Assembly: GCA_900549445.1 (NCBI GenBank)
Contig: UROS01000157.1
Location: forward strand, 1-5,360
Length of the DNA stretch: 5,360 nucleotides
Reading direction: 5' to 3'
Origin: an uncultured Porphyromonadaceae bacterium
Lineage (GTDB): Bacteria; Bacteroidota; Bacteroidia; Bacteroidales; Muribaculaceae
Shown: one piece after another, positions 1-5,360 of the stretch
How positions within the stretch are numbered: the first letter of the stretch is position 1
How the letters are laid out: each line of letters starts with the position of its first letter
Made by a program: the position numbers and the translations under genes
Notes under the pieces: generated by a model
Seen by the model: only the letters and a program-made list of their open reading frames with translations
Database searches by the model: none
Told to the model about the DNA's origin: nothing

Positions 1-44
1 GTCAGAGGCTCGCCCCCCGACCGCGGAGGCAGGTTGAGTTCCAT
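1..44 (-). CDS. Start of an unidentified gene, cut by the left edge
   Basis: An ATG at 44-42 on the minus strand opens a frame that stays open to the window edge, reading MELNLPPRSGGEPL. Fourteen codons are too few to identify a family, and I do not recognise the product. The case for a real gene is contextual. It lies on the same strand as every other gene here, the codons are GC-rich like those of its neighbours, and a TAnnTTTGCA promoter-like element sits about 30 bp upstream (71-80) behind the hairpin that follows asnS. That spacing implies a 5' leader of roughly 20-25 nt. There is no Shine-Dalgarno sequence, as for the other genes in the window. A different start further left cannot be excluded. 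Confidence 0.45.
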   Translation of the reverse strand, partial: MELNLPPRSGGEPL

Positions 45-70
45 GGCAGTGGAGATTTTTTGTTAGTAAC

Positions 71-80
71 TGCAAATATA
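71..80 (-). promoter_or_regulatory. Bacteroidota-type -7 promoter box for the left-edge gene
   Basis: The minus strand reads TATATTTGCA, matching the Bacteroidota primary-sigma -7 consensus TAnnTTTG and sharing the trailing CA with the two other promoter candidates here. It lies about 30 bp upstream of the ATG at 44-42 and downstream of the hairpin following asnS, as expected for a new transcription unit. No clear -33 TTTG is seen at the expected spacing, so this rests on one box plus position. Confidence 0.5.
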
Positions 81-153
81 ATAAAAATCCTCAGACTTTG
101 GACTGCTCCGGAGTGTCAGATTTGTTCATTTTTGTATCAGATTCGGATAAAGA

Positions 154-189
154 ACTTCGGGCATCGCCCGAAAGGGTGACGCCCGAAGT
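154..189 (-). terminator. GC-rich hairpin after asnS, probable terminator
   Basis: Perfect 9-bp arms, ACTTCGGGC at 154-162 and GCCCGAAGT at 181-189, enclose a second stem (164-169 with 174-179, one G-T wobble) closed by a 4-nt loop. An A/C mismatch separates the two stems. The structure begins about 20 nt after the asnS stop. On the minus strand the bases after it are TCTTTATCC, only a modest T-rich run, so termination may be inefficient or Rho-assisted. The GCCCGAA arm also occurs twice, which allows an alternative 7-bp hairpin (156-162 with 166-172). Role as asnS terminator is inferred from position and fold. Confidence 0.55.
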
Positions 190-209
190 GTAAGAGGTTG
201 TTTATTCCC

Positions 210-1598
210 CTAAAATTCGCAGTTCTTGGGATAGCGGGGGAAGGGAATTACGTCGCGGATGTTGGCCATGCCGGTCACGAAGAGCACGAGGCGTTCGAAG
301 CCGAGGCCGAAGCCGGAGTGGGGCACGGTGCCGAAGCGGCGCGTGTCGAGATACCACCACATGTCTTTCATCGGGATGTGGAGTTCTTCGATTCGTCCGA
401 GCAGCTTGTCGTAATCGGCCTCACGCTCGGAGCCGCCGATGATTTCGCCGATATGGGGGAAGAGTACGTCCATGGCGCGGACGGTCTTGCCGTCGTCGTT
501 GAGCTTCATGTAGAAAGCCTTGATGTCCTTGGGGTAGTCGGTGAGGATGACGGGCTTTTTGAAGTGCTCCTCCACGAGGTAGCGCTCGTGCTCGCTCTGC
601 AGGTCGGTGCCCCAGTCTACGGGGAATTCGAACTTTTTGCCCGATTCCATGAGAATCTTCACGCCTTCGGTGTAGGTGAGGCGCACGAACTCGTTGTTGA
701 CCACGAAGTTGAGTCGGTCGATGAGGTCTTTGTCGTACATCTGGGCGAGGAACTCGATATCGTCGCGGCAGTTGTCGAGGGCATAGCGTATGCAGTATTT
801 CACGAACTCTTCGGCGAGATCCATGTTTTCGGTTATGTCGCAGAACGCCATCTCCGGCTCAACCATCCAGAATTCTGAAAGATGGCGCGGGGTATTGGAA
901 TTCTCGGCGCGGAAGGTGGGGCCGAACGTATAGATTTCGCCGAGAGCGGTGGCACCGAGCTCGCCTTCGAGCTGTCCCGACACGGTGAGAGCGGCCGGTT
1001 TGCCGAAGAAGTCCTGCGAGTAGTCGGTCTTGCCTTCCTCGTTCTTGGGAAGTTCCTCGAGGTTAAGGGTTGTTACCTGAAACATCGCGCCGGCACCTTC
1101 GCAGTCGCTTGCGGTAATGAGGGGGGTGTTGAGGTAAGTGAAACCCTTGCTGTTGAAGAATTTGTGGATAGCGAAAGCGAGGGCGCTGCGCACGCGGAGT
1201 ATAGCGCTGAAAGTGTTGGTGCGGGGACGCAGATGGGCGATTTCACGCAGAAATTCGAGGGTGTGACCCTTCTTCTGGAGGGGATATTTCTCGGGATCGG
1301 CGGTGCCGTAAACCTCGAGGGTGTCGGCCTGGATTTCGCATGTCTGACCTTTGCCCTGCGATGCCACAAGTTGTCCGGTGACGTGGATGCTCGAACCCGT
1401 GGTGACGGGACGGAGGTCGTCGTCGGAAAACTTGGTCATATCAAATACAATCTGTATGTTTTTGATGGTAGAACCGTCGTTGAGTGCAACAAACTGCACG
1501 TGTTTGTTGCCTCGGCGGGTACGCACCCAACCCTTCACGTCGACTTCCTTATCGAGAAGCGCAGGGTCGAACAGATTGACTACTTTGGTTCTTTTCAT
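210..1598 (-). CDS. asnS: Asparaginyl-tRNA synthetase (AsnRS)
   Basis: This cytoplasmic class IIb aminoacyl-tRNA synthetase activates asparagine with ATP and transfers it to tRNA(Asn). The 462-residue length is normal for bacterial AsnRS. An N-terminal OB-fold anticodon-binding domain (about residues 18-100, with [10 protein letters not shown] at 21-30) precedes the class II catalytic core. Motif 1 lies around residues 147-162, with its conserved proline at 159. Motif 2 includes FRAEN at 229-233 and [12 protein letters not shown] at 238-249. Motif 3 is GFGLGFER at 429-436, followed by IRDVIPFPR. The [11 protein letters not shown] and IPFPR signatures favour AsnRS over AspRS. The ATG start gives the expected N-terminus, and no Shine-Dalgarno sequence precedes it. 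The gene starts 21 bp after the stop of the upstream pseudouridine synthase gene with no visible promoter between them, so co-transcription is likely. It ends with TAG ahead of a GC-rich hairpin. It looks intact. Confidence 0.97.
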   Translation of the reverse strand: MKRTKVVNLFDPALLDKEVDVKGWVRTRRGNKHVQFVALNDGSTIKNIQIVFDMTKFSDDDLRPVTTGSSIHVTGQLVASQGKGQTCEIQADTLEVYGTADPEKYPLQKKGHTLEFLREIAHLRPRTNTFSAILRVRSALAFAIHKFFNSKGFTYLNTPLITASDCEGAGAMFQVTTLNLEELPKNEEGKTDYSQDFFGKPAALTVSGQLEGELGATALGEIYTFGPTFRAENSNTPRHLSEFWMVEPEMAFCDITENMDLAEEFVKYCIRYALDNCRDDIEFLAQMYDKDLIDRLNFVVNNEFVRLTYTEGVKILMESGKKFEFPVDWGTDLQSEHERYLVEEHFKKPVILTDYPKDIKAFYMKLNDDGKTVRAMDVLFPHIGEIIGGSEREADYDKLLGRIEELHIPMKDMWWYLDTRRFGTVPHSGFGLGFERLVLFVTGMANIRDVIPFPRYPKNCEF

Positions 1599-1619
1599 TG
1601 TAAATATGTAAAGTATGGT

Positions 1620-3185
1620 TTATTCAAATGAACCCATTTTGAGGAAGTTTACTTCCTCCTGGGTGAGGTAACGCCAGCGGCCGCGGGGCAGGTTCTTCTT
1701 GGTGAGGCCGGCGAAGTATACGCGGTCGAGCTTGGTGACGTGGTAGCCGAGGCTTTCGAAAATTCGGCGCACTATGCGGTTGCGGCCGGAGTGGATTTCG
1801 ATGCCGGCCTGATTGCGGTCGGTCTCGGTGGCGTAGCTGATGGCGTCGGCATGGATGGGGCCGTCTTCAAGCTCTATGCCGTCGGCGATGCGCTGCATGT
1901 CTTCCTCGGAGATGTCCTTGTCGGTCCATACGTGGTAGATTTTCTTCTTCACGTATTTGGGGTGGGTGAGTTTTGAGGCGAGGTCGCCGTCGTTGGTGAG
2001 CAGGAGCACGCCGGTGGTGTTGCGGTCAAGGCGGCCAACGGGATAGATGCGCTCCTCGCAGGCACCCTTCACGATGTCCATGACTGTGAGACGGCCGTTG
2101 GGGTCATCGCTGGTGGTGACGCAGTCTTTCGGCTTGTTAAGCAGGATGTAGCATTTGCTTTCGAGCGTAACTACCTTGCCGTCGTATTCAATGGTGTCGT
2201 TGTGCGAAATCTTGGTTCCGAGTTCGGTCACCACTTCGCCGTTGACCTTCACCAGACCCTGCTGGATGAATTCGTCGGCCTCGCGGCGCGAGCAGATGCC
2301 GGCGTTGGCCATGAATTTGTTGAGGCGGATCTGTTCATTGGGATCCGGAATCGGCATTTCATATTCAATGCGTTTGGGACGCGGAGTGAAACTTTTGCCG
2401 CCGCGGGGCATTCCGAACTGGTTCTGACGGGGCTGCTGGGGCTTACGGTTGTAACCACCCTGACGGTTCTGATTGTTGTAGCCTCCCTGGCGGTTCTGGT
2501 TGTTGTAACCACCCTGACGGTTCTGATTGTTGTAGCTTCCCTGGCGGTTCTGGTTGTTGTAACCGCCCTGGCGGTTGGGATTGTTGTAACCACCCTGACG
2601 GTTCTGGTTGTTGTAGCCGCCCTGGCGGTTCTGATTGTTGTAGCCTCCCTGGCGGTTCTGGTTGTTGTAACCACCCTGACGGTTCTGATTGTTGTAACCG
2701 CCCTGGCGCTGCTGGTAGCCTCCGCCGTTATTGTAGCGGTTGTTGTACCCGCCGTTGTTATATCGGTTGTTGTACCCGCCTTGACGCTGCTGATAGGTGC
2801 CGTTGTTCTGACCGGCGTTTTCGGCAGAGTTCTGGGGCTTTTCTGCTCCTTCGGCGTCGGGCGCGGCTGCTGAATTCTGCTGGTAATCTTGCTGCTGATA
2901 GGGCTGCTGATAGCCTCCGCCGTTGTTGTAACGGTTGTAGCGGTTGTTGTACCCGCCGTTATTGTATCGGTTGTTGTAGCCGCCCTGACGGTTGTTGTAG
3001 GGACGGTTCTGCTGATACTGTGACCTGTAGCTGCTGTAGCCTCCCTGCTGGCCTTCTGCGCGGGGAGTATAGTCGTTCTGGTGCTGCTGTTCGCTGTTTG
3101 CTTCAGGGTTAAGATCGTGATCTCCGGCAACCGGACGGCTCTCTCCGATGCGGGGACGTTTTCCTTTTTTCTCGTTGCTGTCCAT
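1620..3185 (-). CDS. rluB: rRNA pseudouridine synthase (RluB/RsuA family) with long repetitive N-terminal extension
   Basis: The C-terminal half (about residues 284-515) is a complete RsuA/RluB/RluE/RluF-type enzyme, which isomerises a specific rRNA uridine to pseudouridine. An S4 RNA-binding domain (about 286-340, with ANAGICSRREAD at 293-304) leads into the catalytic domain. That domain carries LLNKPKDCVTT (348-358), the catalytic motif GRLDRNTTG (384-392, nucleophile Asp387), and the family's GRNRIVRRIFESLG element (467-480). The 'L-THP' sequence after the catalytic loop suggests RluB (23S rRNA position 2605 in E. coli numbering), but RsuA-like 16S specificity cannot be excluded. The protein has 521 residues, about twice the usual 240-290. 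The excess is a low-complexity N-terminus: a charged segment (1-40), then a Gly/Asn/Gln/Tyr/Arg-rich region to about 255 with about 54 Asn. This includes ten 9-residue repeats (160-249). The frame is open throughout, so this is an extension and not a fused enzyme. It probably forms an operon with asnS. Confidence 0.93.
   Translation of the reverse strand: MDSNEKKGKRPRIGESRPVAGDHDLNPEANSEQQHQNDYTPRAEGQQGGYSSYRSQYQQNRPYNNRQGGYNNRYNNGGYNNRYNRYNNGGGYQQPYQQQDYQQNSAAAPDAEGAEKPQNSAENAGQNNGTYQQRQGGYNNRYNNGGYNNRYNNGGGYQQRQGGYNNQNRQGGYNNQNRQGGYNNQNRQGGYNNQNRQGGYNNPNRQGGYNNQNRQGSYNNQNRQGGYNNQNRQGGYNNQNRQGGYNRKPQQPRQNQFGMPRGGKSFTPRPKRIEYEMPIPDPNEQIRLNKFMANAGICSRREADEFIQQGLVKVNGEVVTELGTKISHNDTIEYDGKVVTLESKCYILLNKPKDCVTTSDDPNGRLTVMDIVKGACEERIYPVGRLDRNTTGVLLLTNDGDLASKLTHPKYVKKKIYHVWTDKDISEEDMQRIADGIELEDGPIHADAISYATETDRNQAGIEIHSGRNRIVRRIFESLGYHVTKLDRVYFAGLTKKNLPRGRWRYLTQEEVNFLKMGSFE
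2439..2708 (-). repeat. 27-bp in-frame tandem repeat, ten units
   Basis: Ten contiguous 27-bp units encode residues 160-249 of the pseudouridine synthase with consensus RQGGYNNQN. Protein changes are a Pro in unit 5 (P203), a Ser in unit 7 (S217) and a degenerate last unit (RQGGYNRKP). The DNA alternates between sub-types at synonymous sites, giving a 54-bp higher-order period. The plus-strand segments 2455-2508 and 2509-2562 differ at one base (2537), and this base creates S217. A 71-bp stretch, 2464-2534, is exactly repeated at 2626-2696, six units away. Because 27 is a multiple of 3, gain or loss of units keeps the frame. Repeat number could vary between strains and could be collapsed by short-read assembly. 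Confidence 0.95.
2709..2786 (-). repeat. Second copy of a duplicated Asn/Gly/Tyr block
   Basis: These 78 bp encode residues 134-159, RQGGYNNRYNNGGYNNRY followed by NNGGGYQQ. The same peptide occurs at residues 66-94, where it carries three extra residues (NRY). The block runs directly into the ten-unit array, whose consensus shares RQGGYNN with it. The array may therefore have grown from the edge of this block; that origin is an inference. Confidence 0.85.
2904..2990 (-). repeat. First copy of the duplicated Asn/Gly/Tyr block
   Basis: These 87 bp encode residues 66-94 of the pseudouridine synthase. They match residues 134-159 except for a 3-residue insertion (NRY, around residues 84-86). A less repetitive Gln/Ala/Glu-containing spacer (residues 95-133) separates the copies. 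Both copies differ at several synonymous bases, so this duplication appears older than the 54-bp duplications in the downstream array. Confidence 0.85.
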
Positions 3186-3378
3186 GATTCTTAATTAATC
3201 TCGATTTTGTTTTGTTGTTTGACTTTATTTGACTCAGCCTCTCGGCGGGTAATTTCCTGTGAATTTAATGTATCGAAAATTATCAGTTAAATAACGCTTG
3301 ATATATAAACTATCTAAAAAGTGAAATAGTTGAGTGAACGGAGTGCGAATTTTGAACCTGCATCCGGCTCTGATTCGT

Positions 3379-3388
3379 TGCAAAGTTA
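3379..3388 (-). promoter_or_regulatory. Bacteroidota-type -7 promoter box for the pseudouridine synthase-asnS unit
   Basis: The minus strand reads TAACTTTGCA, an exact match to TAnnTTTG and identical over ten bases to the element in front of purB. It lies downstream of the purB terminator, which fits a new transcription unit. A start about 7 nt beyond the box would leave a leader of about 190 nt. No clear -33 TTTG is visible at the usual distance. A weaker box (TAATTTTC, 3275-3282) could be an alternative nearer start. Confidence 0.6.
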
Positions 3389-3465
3389 ACCGATTTCCGT
3401 GGAATAAGCTAATTTTTCAGTGAAAAGAATGTAGGGGTGCTGTTGAAATTTGGTTAAATAGTGCA

Positions 3466-3513
3466 AAATACAGGCTCACCGTGCCGTGTTGTCGGTTCGG
3501 TGAGTCTGTGTTT
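3466..3513 (-). terminator. Intrinsic terminator of purB
   Basis: An 11-bp stem with one G-T wobble pairs CAGGCTCACCG (3471-3481) with CGGTGAGTCTG (3498-3508). It continues inward after a mismatch (3483-3486 with 3493-3496) to a 6-nt loop, and outward through A/T pairs (3466-3470 with 3509-3513). On the minus strand the 3' arm is followed by TATTTTGC, a short U-rich tail. It starts about 20 nt after the purB stop. Stem quality and position make this the most convincing terminator in the window. Confidence 0.75.
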
Positions 3514-3533
3514 CATCTGACTTCACGGGAGAA

Positions 3534-4877
3534 TCAGTATCCGGTGTATGAGTGCGGGCTGAGGCGTTTGAGTTCATCCTTCACCTCGGGGCTGACCTCG
3601 AGGGTGTCGATAAACTCAGCGATGCTTTCGGCTGTCACGGCAGTGTTGGTGCGGGTGAGCGCCTTGAGGGTCTCGTAGGGGTGGGGGTATCCCTCGCGGC
3701 GAAGAATGGTCTGGATTGCTTCGGCCACCACGCTCCAGGTGTTGTCGAGGTCGGCGTTGATGGCTTTTTCATTGAGCAGCAGTTTGCCCATGCCTTTCAT
3801 TGTAGAGGCAATCGCTATGAGGGTGTGGGCCAGGGGCACCCCGATGTTGCGGAGCACTGTGGAGTCGGTGAGGTCGCGCTGCAGGCGCGACACGGGGAGC
3901 TTCTGCGCGAGGTGGGCGAGGATGGCGTTTGCCAGGCCGAGGTTGCCCTCGGAATTCTCGAAGTCGATGGGATTTACCTTGTGGGGCATCGCCGAGGAGC
4001 CTACTTCGCCCGCCTTGATTTTCTGCTTGAAGTATTCCATGGAGATGTACATCCACATGTCGCGGTCAAGGTCGAGGATTATGGTGTTGATGCGGCGCAG
4101 GGCGTCGAAGAGAGCGGCGAGGTTGTCGTAGTTCGAGATCTGAGTTGTGTATTCCTCGCGCTCGATTCCGAGTTTCTCACTGAGGAATCGGGCTGCGAAC
4201 GAGCGCCAGTCGATGGAGGGGAATGCCGTGAGGTGGGCATTGAAATTGCCGGTGGCGCCGCCGAATTTGCCGCTTACGGGCACGGCGTCAAGAAGTCTTA
4301 CCTGCTGGCGCAGACGGTAGGCGAACACGCGGATTTCCTTGCCCAGACGGGTAGGAGATGCGGGCTGACCGTGGGTTTTGGCGAGCATCGGGAGATCTTT
4401 CCACTCATCGGCGCGGGATTCGAGATGTTCTATAAGTGCCTCGAGCGCGGGACGGTAGACGTTGCGCAACGCCTCAGCCACCGACATCGGCACCGAGGTA
4501 TTGTTGATGTCCTGCGAAGTGAGACCGAAGTGTATGTATTCTTTATATTTTTCGAGTCCGAGCGCATCGAAGTGCTCTTTGAGGAAATATTCAACGGCCT
4601 TCACGTCGTGGTTCGTCACGCCTTCGATTTCTTTGATGCGCATGGCGTCCTCAACGCTGAAATTGCGGTAGATGTCGCGAAGTTTTTCAGCGACAGAGGA
4701 GTCTATGCCGGCGAGGGCGGGCAGCGGAATCTCGCAAAGGGCGATAAAGTATTCTACTTCCACGCGCACGCGGTAGCGTATGAGCGCAAATTCAGAAAAA
4801 TACTCGTCGAGGCGCTCGCATTTATTGCGGTAACGGCCGTCGACAGGGGAAATAGCCGTAAGTTCAGTCAGTTCCAT
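3534..4877 (-). CDS. purB: Adenylosuccinate lyase
   Basis: PurB acts twice in purine biosynthesis. It eliminates fumarate from SAICAR to give AICAR, and from adenylosuccinate to give AMP. It belongs to the aspartase/fumarase superfamily, whose members work as cytoplasmic homotetramers. The 447-residue sequence closely resembles the E. coli-type PurB from its first residues (MELTELTAISPVDGRY). Visible active-site elements are TNHDVKAVEYF (88-98), HFGLTSQDINN (116-126), KTHGQPASP (167-175, with the likely catalytic His169), and the superfamily signature GSSAMPHKVNP (293-303) on the mobile loop, with the likely catalytic Ser295. DFENSEGNLGL and RDLTDSTVLRN follow. It ends at SYTGY, about ten residues earlier than the E. 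coli enzyme, which does not touch the active site. The start is set by homology; no Shine-Dalgarno sequence is present. It has its own promoter candidate about 30 bp upstream and a terminator just downstream, so it is probably monocistronic. Confidence 0.97.
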   Translation of the reverse strand: MELTELTAISPVDGRYRNKCERLDEYFSEFALIRYRVRVEVEYFIALCEIPLPALAGIDSSVAEKLRDIYRNFSVEDAMRIKEIEGVTNHDVKAVEYFLKEHFDALGLEKYKEYIHFGLTSQDINNTSVPMSVAEALRNVYRPALEALIEHLESRADEWKDLPMLAKTHGQPASPTRLGKEIRVFAYRLRQQVRLLDAVPVSGKFGGATGNFNAHLTAFPSIDWRSFAARFLSEKLGIEREEYTTQISNYDNLAALFDALRRINTIILDLDRDMWMYISMEYFKQKIKAGEVGSSAMPHKVNPIDFENSEGNLGLANAILAHLAQKLPVSRLQRDLTDSTVLRNIGVPLAHTLIAIASTMKGMGKLLLNEKAINADLDNTWSVVAEAIQTILRREGYPHPYETLKALTRTNTAVTAESIAEFIDTLEVSPEVKDELKRLSPHSYTGY

Positions 4878-4905
4878 AGGTTTTCAATGATTGGTTGATT
4901 GTGGG

Positions 4906-4915
4906 TGCAAAGTTA
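4906..4915 (-). promoter_or_regulatory. Bacteroidota-type -7 promoter box of purB
   Basis: The minus strand reads TAACTTTGCA, matching TAnnTTTG exactly and identical to the box at 3379-3388. It is about 30 bp upstream of the purB ATG, giving a leader of roughly 25 nt. The upstream side is occupied by the T-run and hairpin of the gluQ terminator candidate, and no clear -33 TTTG is seen there. Known PurR operators of Proteobacteria are not apparent. Confidence 0.65.
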
Positions 4916-4916
4916 C

Positions 4917-4940
4917 GAAAAAAACGGCGATATCCCGTTT
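4917..4940 (-). terminator. Small hairpin plus T-run, probable gluQ terminator
   Basis: On the minus strand AAACGG, a 7-nt loop (GATATCG) and CCGTTT form a perfect 6-bp stem. The 3' arm runs into seven consecutive T, the classic layout of an intrinsic terminator. The stem is short and half A-T, so strength is uncertain. It lies about 55 nt after the gluQ stop and ends 1-2 bases before the purB -7 box, so terminator and promoter are packed together. Confidence 0.55.
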
Positions 4941-4993
4941 ACACCACATAATTTAATAAAATAGACCTGGTCCAAAAGCGCAAAGCGGAATGA

Positions 4994-5360
4994 TTATTCG
5001 GCCACGATACTTTCGCTTCGGGGAATGCGGTCAGGGTCGAAGCGGCTTATGAGGTCGGAGGCGGCTACAGGCGCCGGGGTTTCCGTAAGTCCGGCGAGGA
5101 AGGCGAGTCTGCCGATTACCGGCTCCGGCGAACCGTAACGCTGGCGCAACTCGCCGAGGCTGAGCGACTTGTCGCGTTTCGACAGTCTTACACCCTGCGA
5201 GTTGCAGAGCAGCGGCACGTGGAGATAGCGTGGCGGCTCATAGCCGAGCATTCGGAACAGGTAGATCTGCTGCGCAGCCGACAGCAGAAGGTCTGACCCG
5301 CGTACGACTTCCGTGACGCCCATCAGGGCATCGTCGGCAACCACCGCGAGCTGATACGCC
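4994..5360 (-). CDS. gluQ: Glutamyl-Q tRNA(Asp) synthetase, C-terminal part, cut by the right edge
   Basis: About 121 C-terminal residues are present; the N-terminus lies beyond the window. The fragment reads AYQLAVVADDALMGVTEVVRG at its start, the class I GluRS/GlnRS-type catalytic core around the tRNA acceptor-binding region. A KMSKS-type motif follows (RLSKRDKSLSLGELRQRYG, with RLSKR at fragment residues 58-62). Only about 60 residues follow this motif, so the anticodon-binding domain of true GluRS is absent. That is the hallmark of GluQ (YadB), which activates glutamate and attaches it to the queuosine base at position 34 of tRNA(Asp), not to the 3' end. An internal GTG at 5344-5342 is not the start, because the conserved sequence continues upstream of it. 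A truncated GluRS paralogue of other function is the main alternative. The TAA stop is followed by a probable terminator. Confidence 0.88.
   Translation of the reverse strand, partial: AYQLAVVADDALMGVTEVVRGSDLLLSAAQQIYLFRMLGYEPPRYLHVPLLCNSQGVRLSKRDKSLSLGELRQRYGSPEPVIGRLAFLAGLTETPAPVAASDLISRFDPDRIPRSESIVAE

Larger units (their letters stand above)
3186..3533. other. 348-bp gap between purB and the pseudouridine synthase gene
   Basis: No gene is supported here. In minus-strand order the gap holds the purB terminator hairpin (3466-3513), a promoter-like TAACTTTGCA (3379-3388), and then about 190 bp of AT-rich DNA before the ATG at 3185-3183. Within that leader I see a weak AT-rich hairpin (AACTAT at 3308-3313 with ATAGTT at 3326-3331) and a weaker promoter-like TAATTTTC (3275-3282). 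The 50 bases nearest the start codon are A-rich on the coding strand and unstructured by eye, and there is no Shine-Dalgarno sequence. I recognise no known riboswitch or RNA gene. Confidence 0.7.

Noticed and set aside
106..113. 8-bp palindrome CTCCGGAG about 26 bp upstream of the left-edge promoter box
   Set aside because: Position suits an operator, but the symmetry does not extend beyond wobble pairs, it occurs once, and an 8-bp palindrome is expected by chance.
91..129. 12-codon minus-strand small ORF (MNKSDTPEQSKV) between asnS and the next gene
   Set aside because: An ATG after an A-rich stretch is suggestive, but it lies upstream of the promoter box at 71-80 and downstream of the terminator hairpin, so it would be transcribed only by read-through; length gives no statistical support.
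198..1631. Two long plus-strand frames (198-878 and 882-1631) opposite asnS
   Set aside because: They are antisense to a complete, motif-bearing asnS and show acidic, His-rich low-information translations with no family resemblance.
2202..2873. Plus-strand frame encoding a repetitive Val/Leu/Thr-rich, apparently membrane-spanning protein
   Set aside because: It is the reverse complement of the Asn/Gln/Gly/Tyr repeat array (for example GTT and TTG opposite AAC and CAA), so its periodic hydrophobicity is a by-product of the repeat.
2439..2990. Possible CRISPR array, given the regular 27-bp repeats
   Set aside because: Units are directly contiguous with no unique spacers, keep the reading frame of the pseudouridine synthase, and encode a regular peptide; no cas genes are nearby.
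3552..4898. 448-codon plus-strand open frame almost coextensive with purB
   Set aside because: It is antisense to an unmistakable purB, has no recognisable domain, and is explained by the GC-rich codon usage of the true gene.
5342..5344. GTG as the start codon of the gluQ fragment
   Set aside because: The conserved sequence AYQLA continues in frame upstream to the window edge, and the class I catalytic N-terminus must precede it, so the gene simply runs off the window.

Overview
The window is an ordinary bacterial chromosome segment with every recognised gene on the minus strand. In transcription order, from the right edge to the left, it holds the 3' end of a glutamyl-Q tRNA(Asp) synthetase (gluQ), adenylosuccinate lyase (purB), an rRNA pseudouridine synthase with a very large repetitive N-terminal extension (RluB/RsuA family), asparaginyl-tRNA synthetase (asnS), and the first 14 codons of an unidentified gene cut by the left edge. 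The organism is most likely a fairly GC-rich member of the Bacteroidales; Muribaculaceae or a relative is a guess. The reasons are that no start codon has a Shine-Dalgarno sequence, the three intergenic promoters share the Bacteroidota-type -7 box TAnnTTTG (each extended to TAnnTTTGCA), and the protein sequences look like Bacteroidales homologues.

Layout: gluQ ends at 4994 and is followed by a small hairpin with a run of seven T (4917-4940). This hairpin directly abuts the purB promoter (4906-4915). purB (3534-4877) is followed by a good intrinsic terminator (3466-3513). A 348-bp gap (3186-3533) holds that terminator and a promoter copy (3379-3388), which would give the pseudouridine synthase gene a leader of about 190 nt. 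That gene (1620-3185) and asnS (210-1598) are 21 bp apart and probably co-transcribed. A GC-rich hairpin (154-189) follows asnS, then another promoter copy (73-80) and the start of the next gene (ATG at 44-42).

The genes are mostly about translation: GluQ modifies queuosine in tRNA(Asp), the pseudouridine synthase modifies rRNA, and AsnRS charges tRNA(Asn). PurB serves purine synthesis. No mobile element, phage, CRISPR, defence or toxin system is visible, and I did not find an undescribed multi-gene system. The most unusual item is the N-terminal half of the pseudouridine synthase. It is a Gly/Asn/Gln/Tyr/Arg-rich, prion-like region with ten tandem 9-residue units (RQGGYNNQN), encoded by a 27-bp array whose DNA shows recent block duplications. 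It is transcribed just ahead of the gene for the enzyme that charges Asn.
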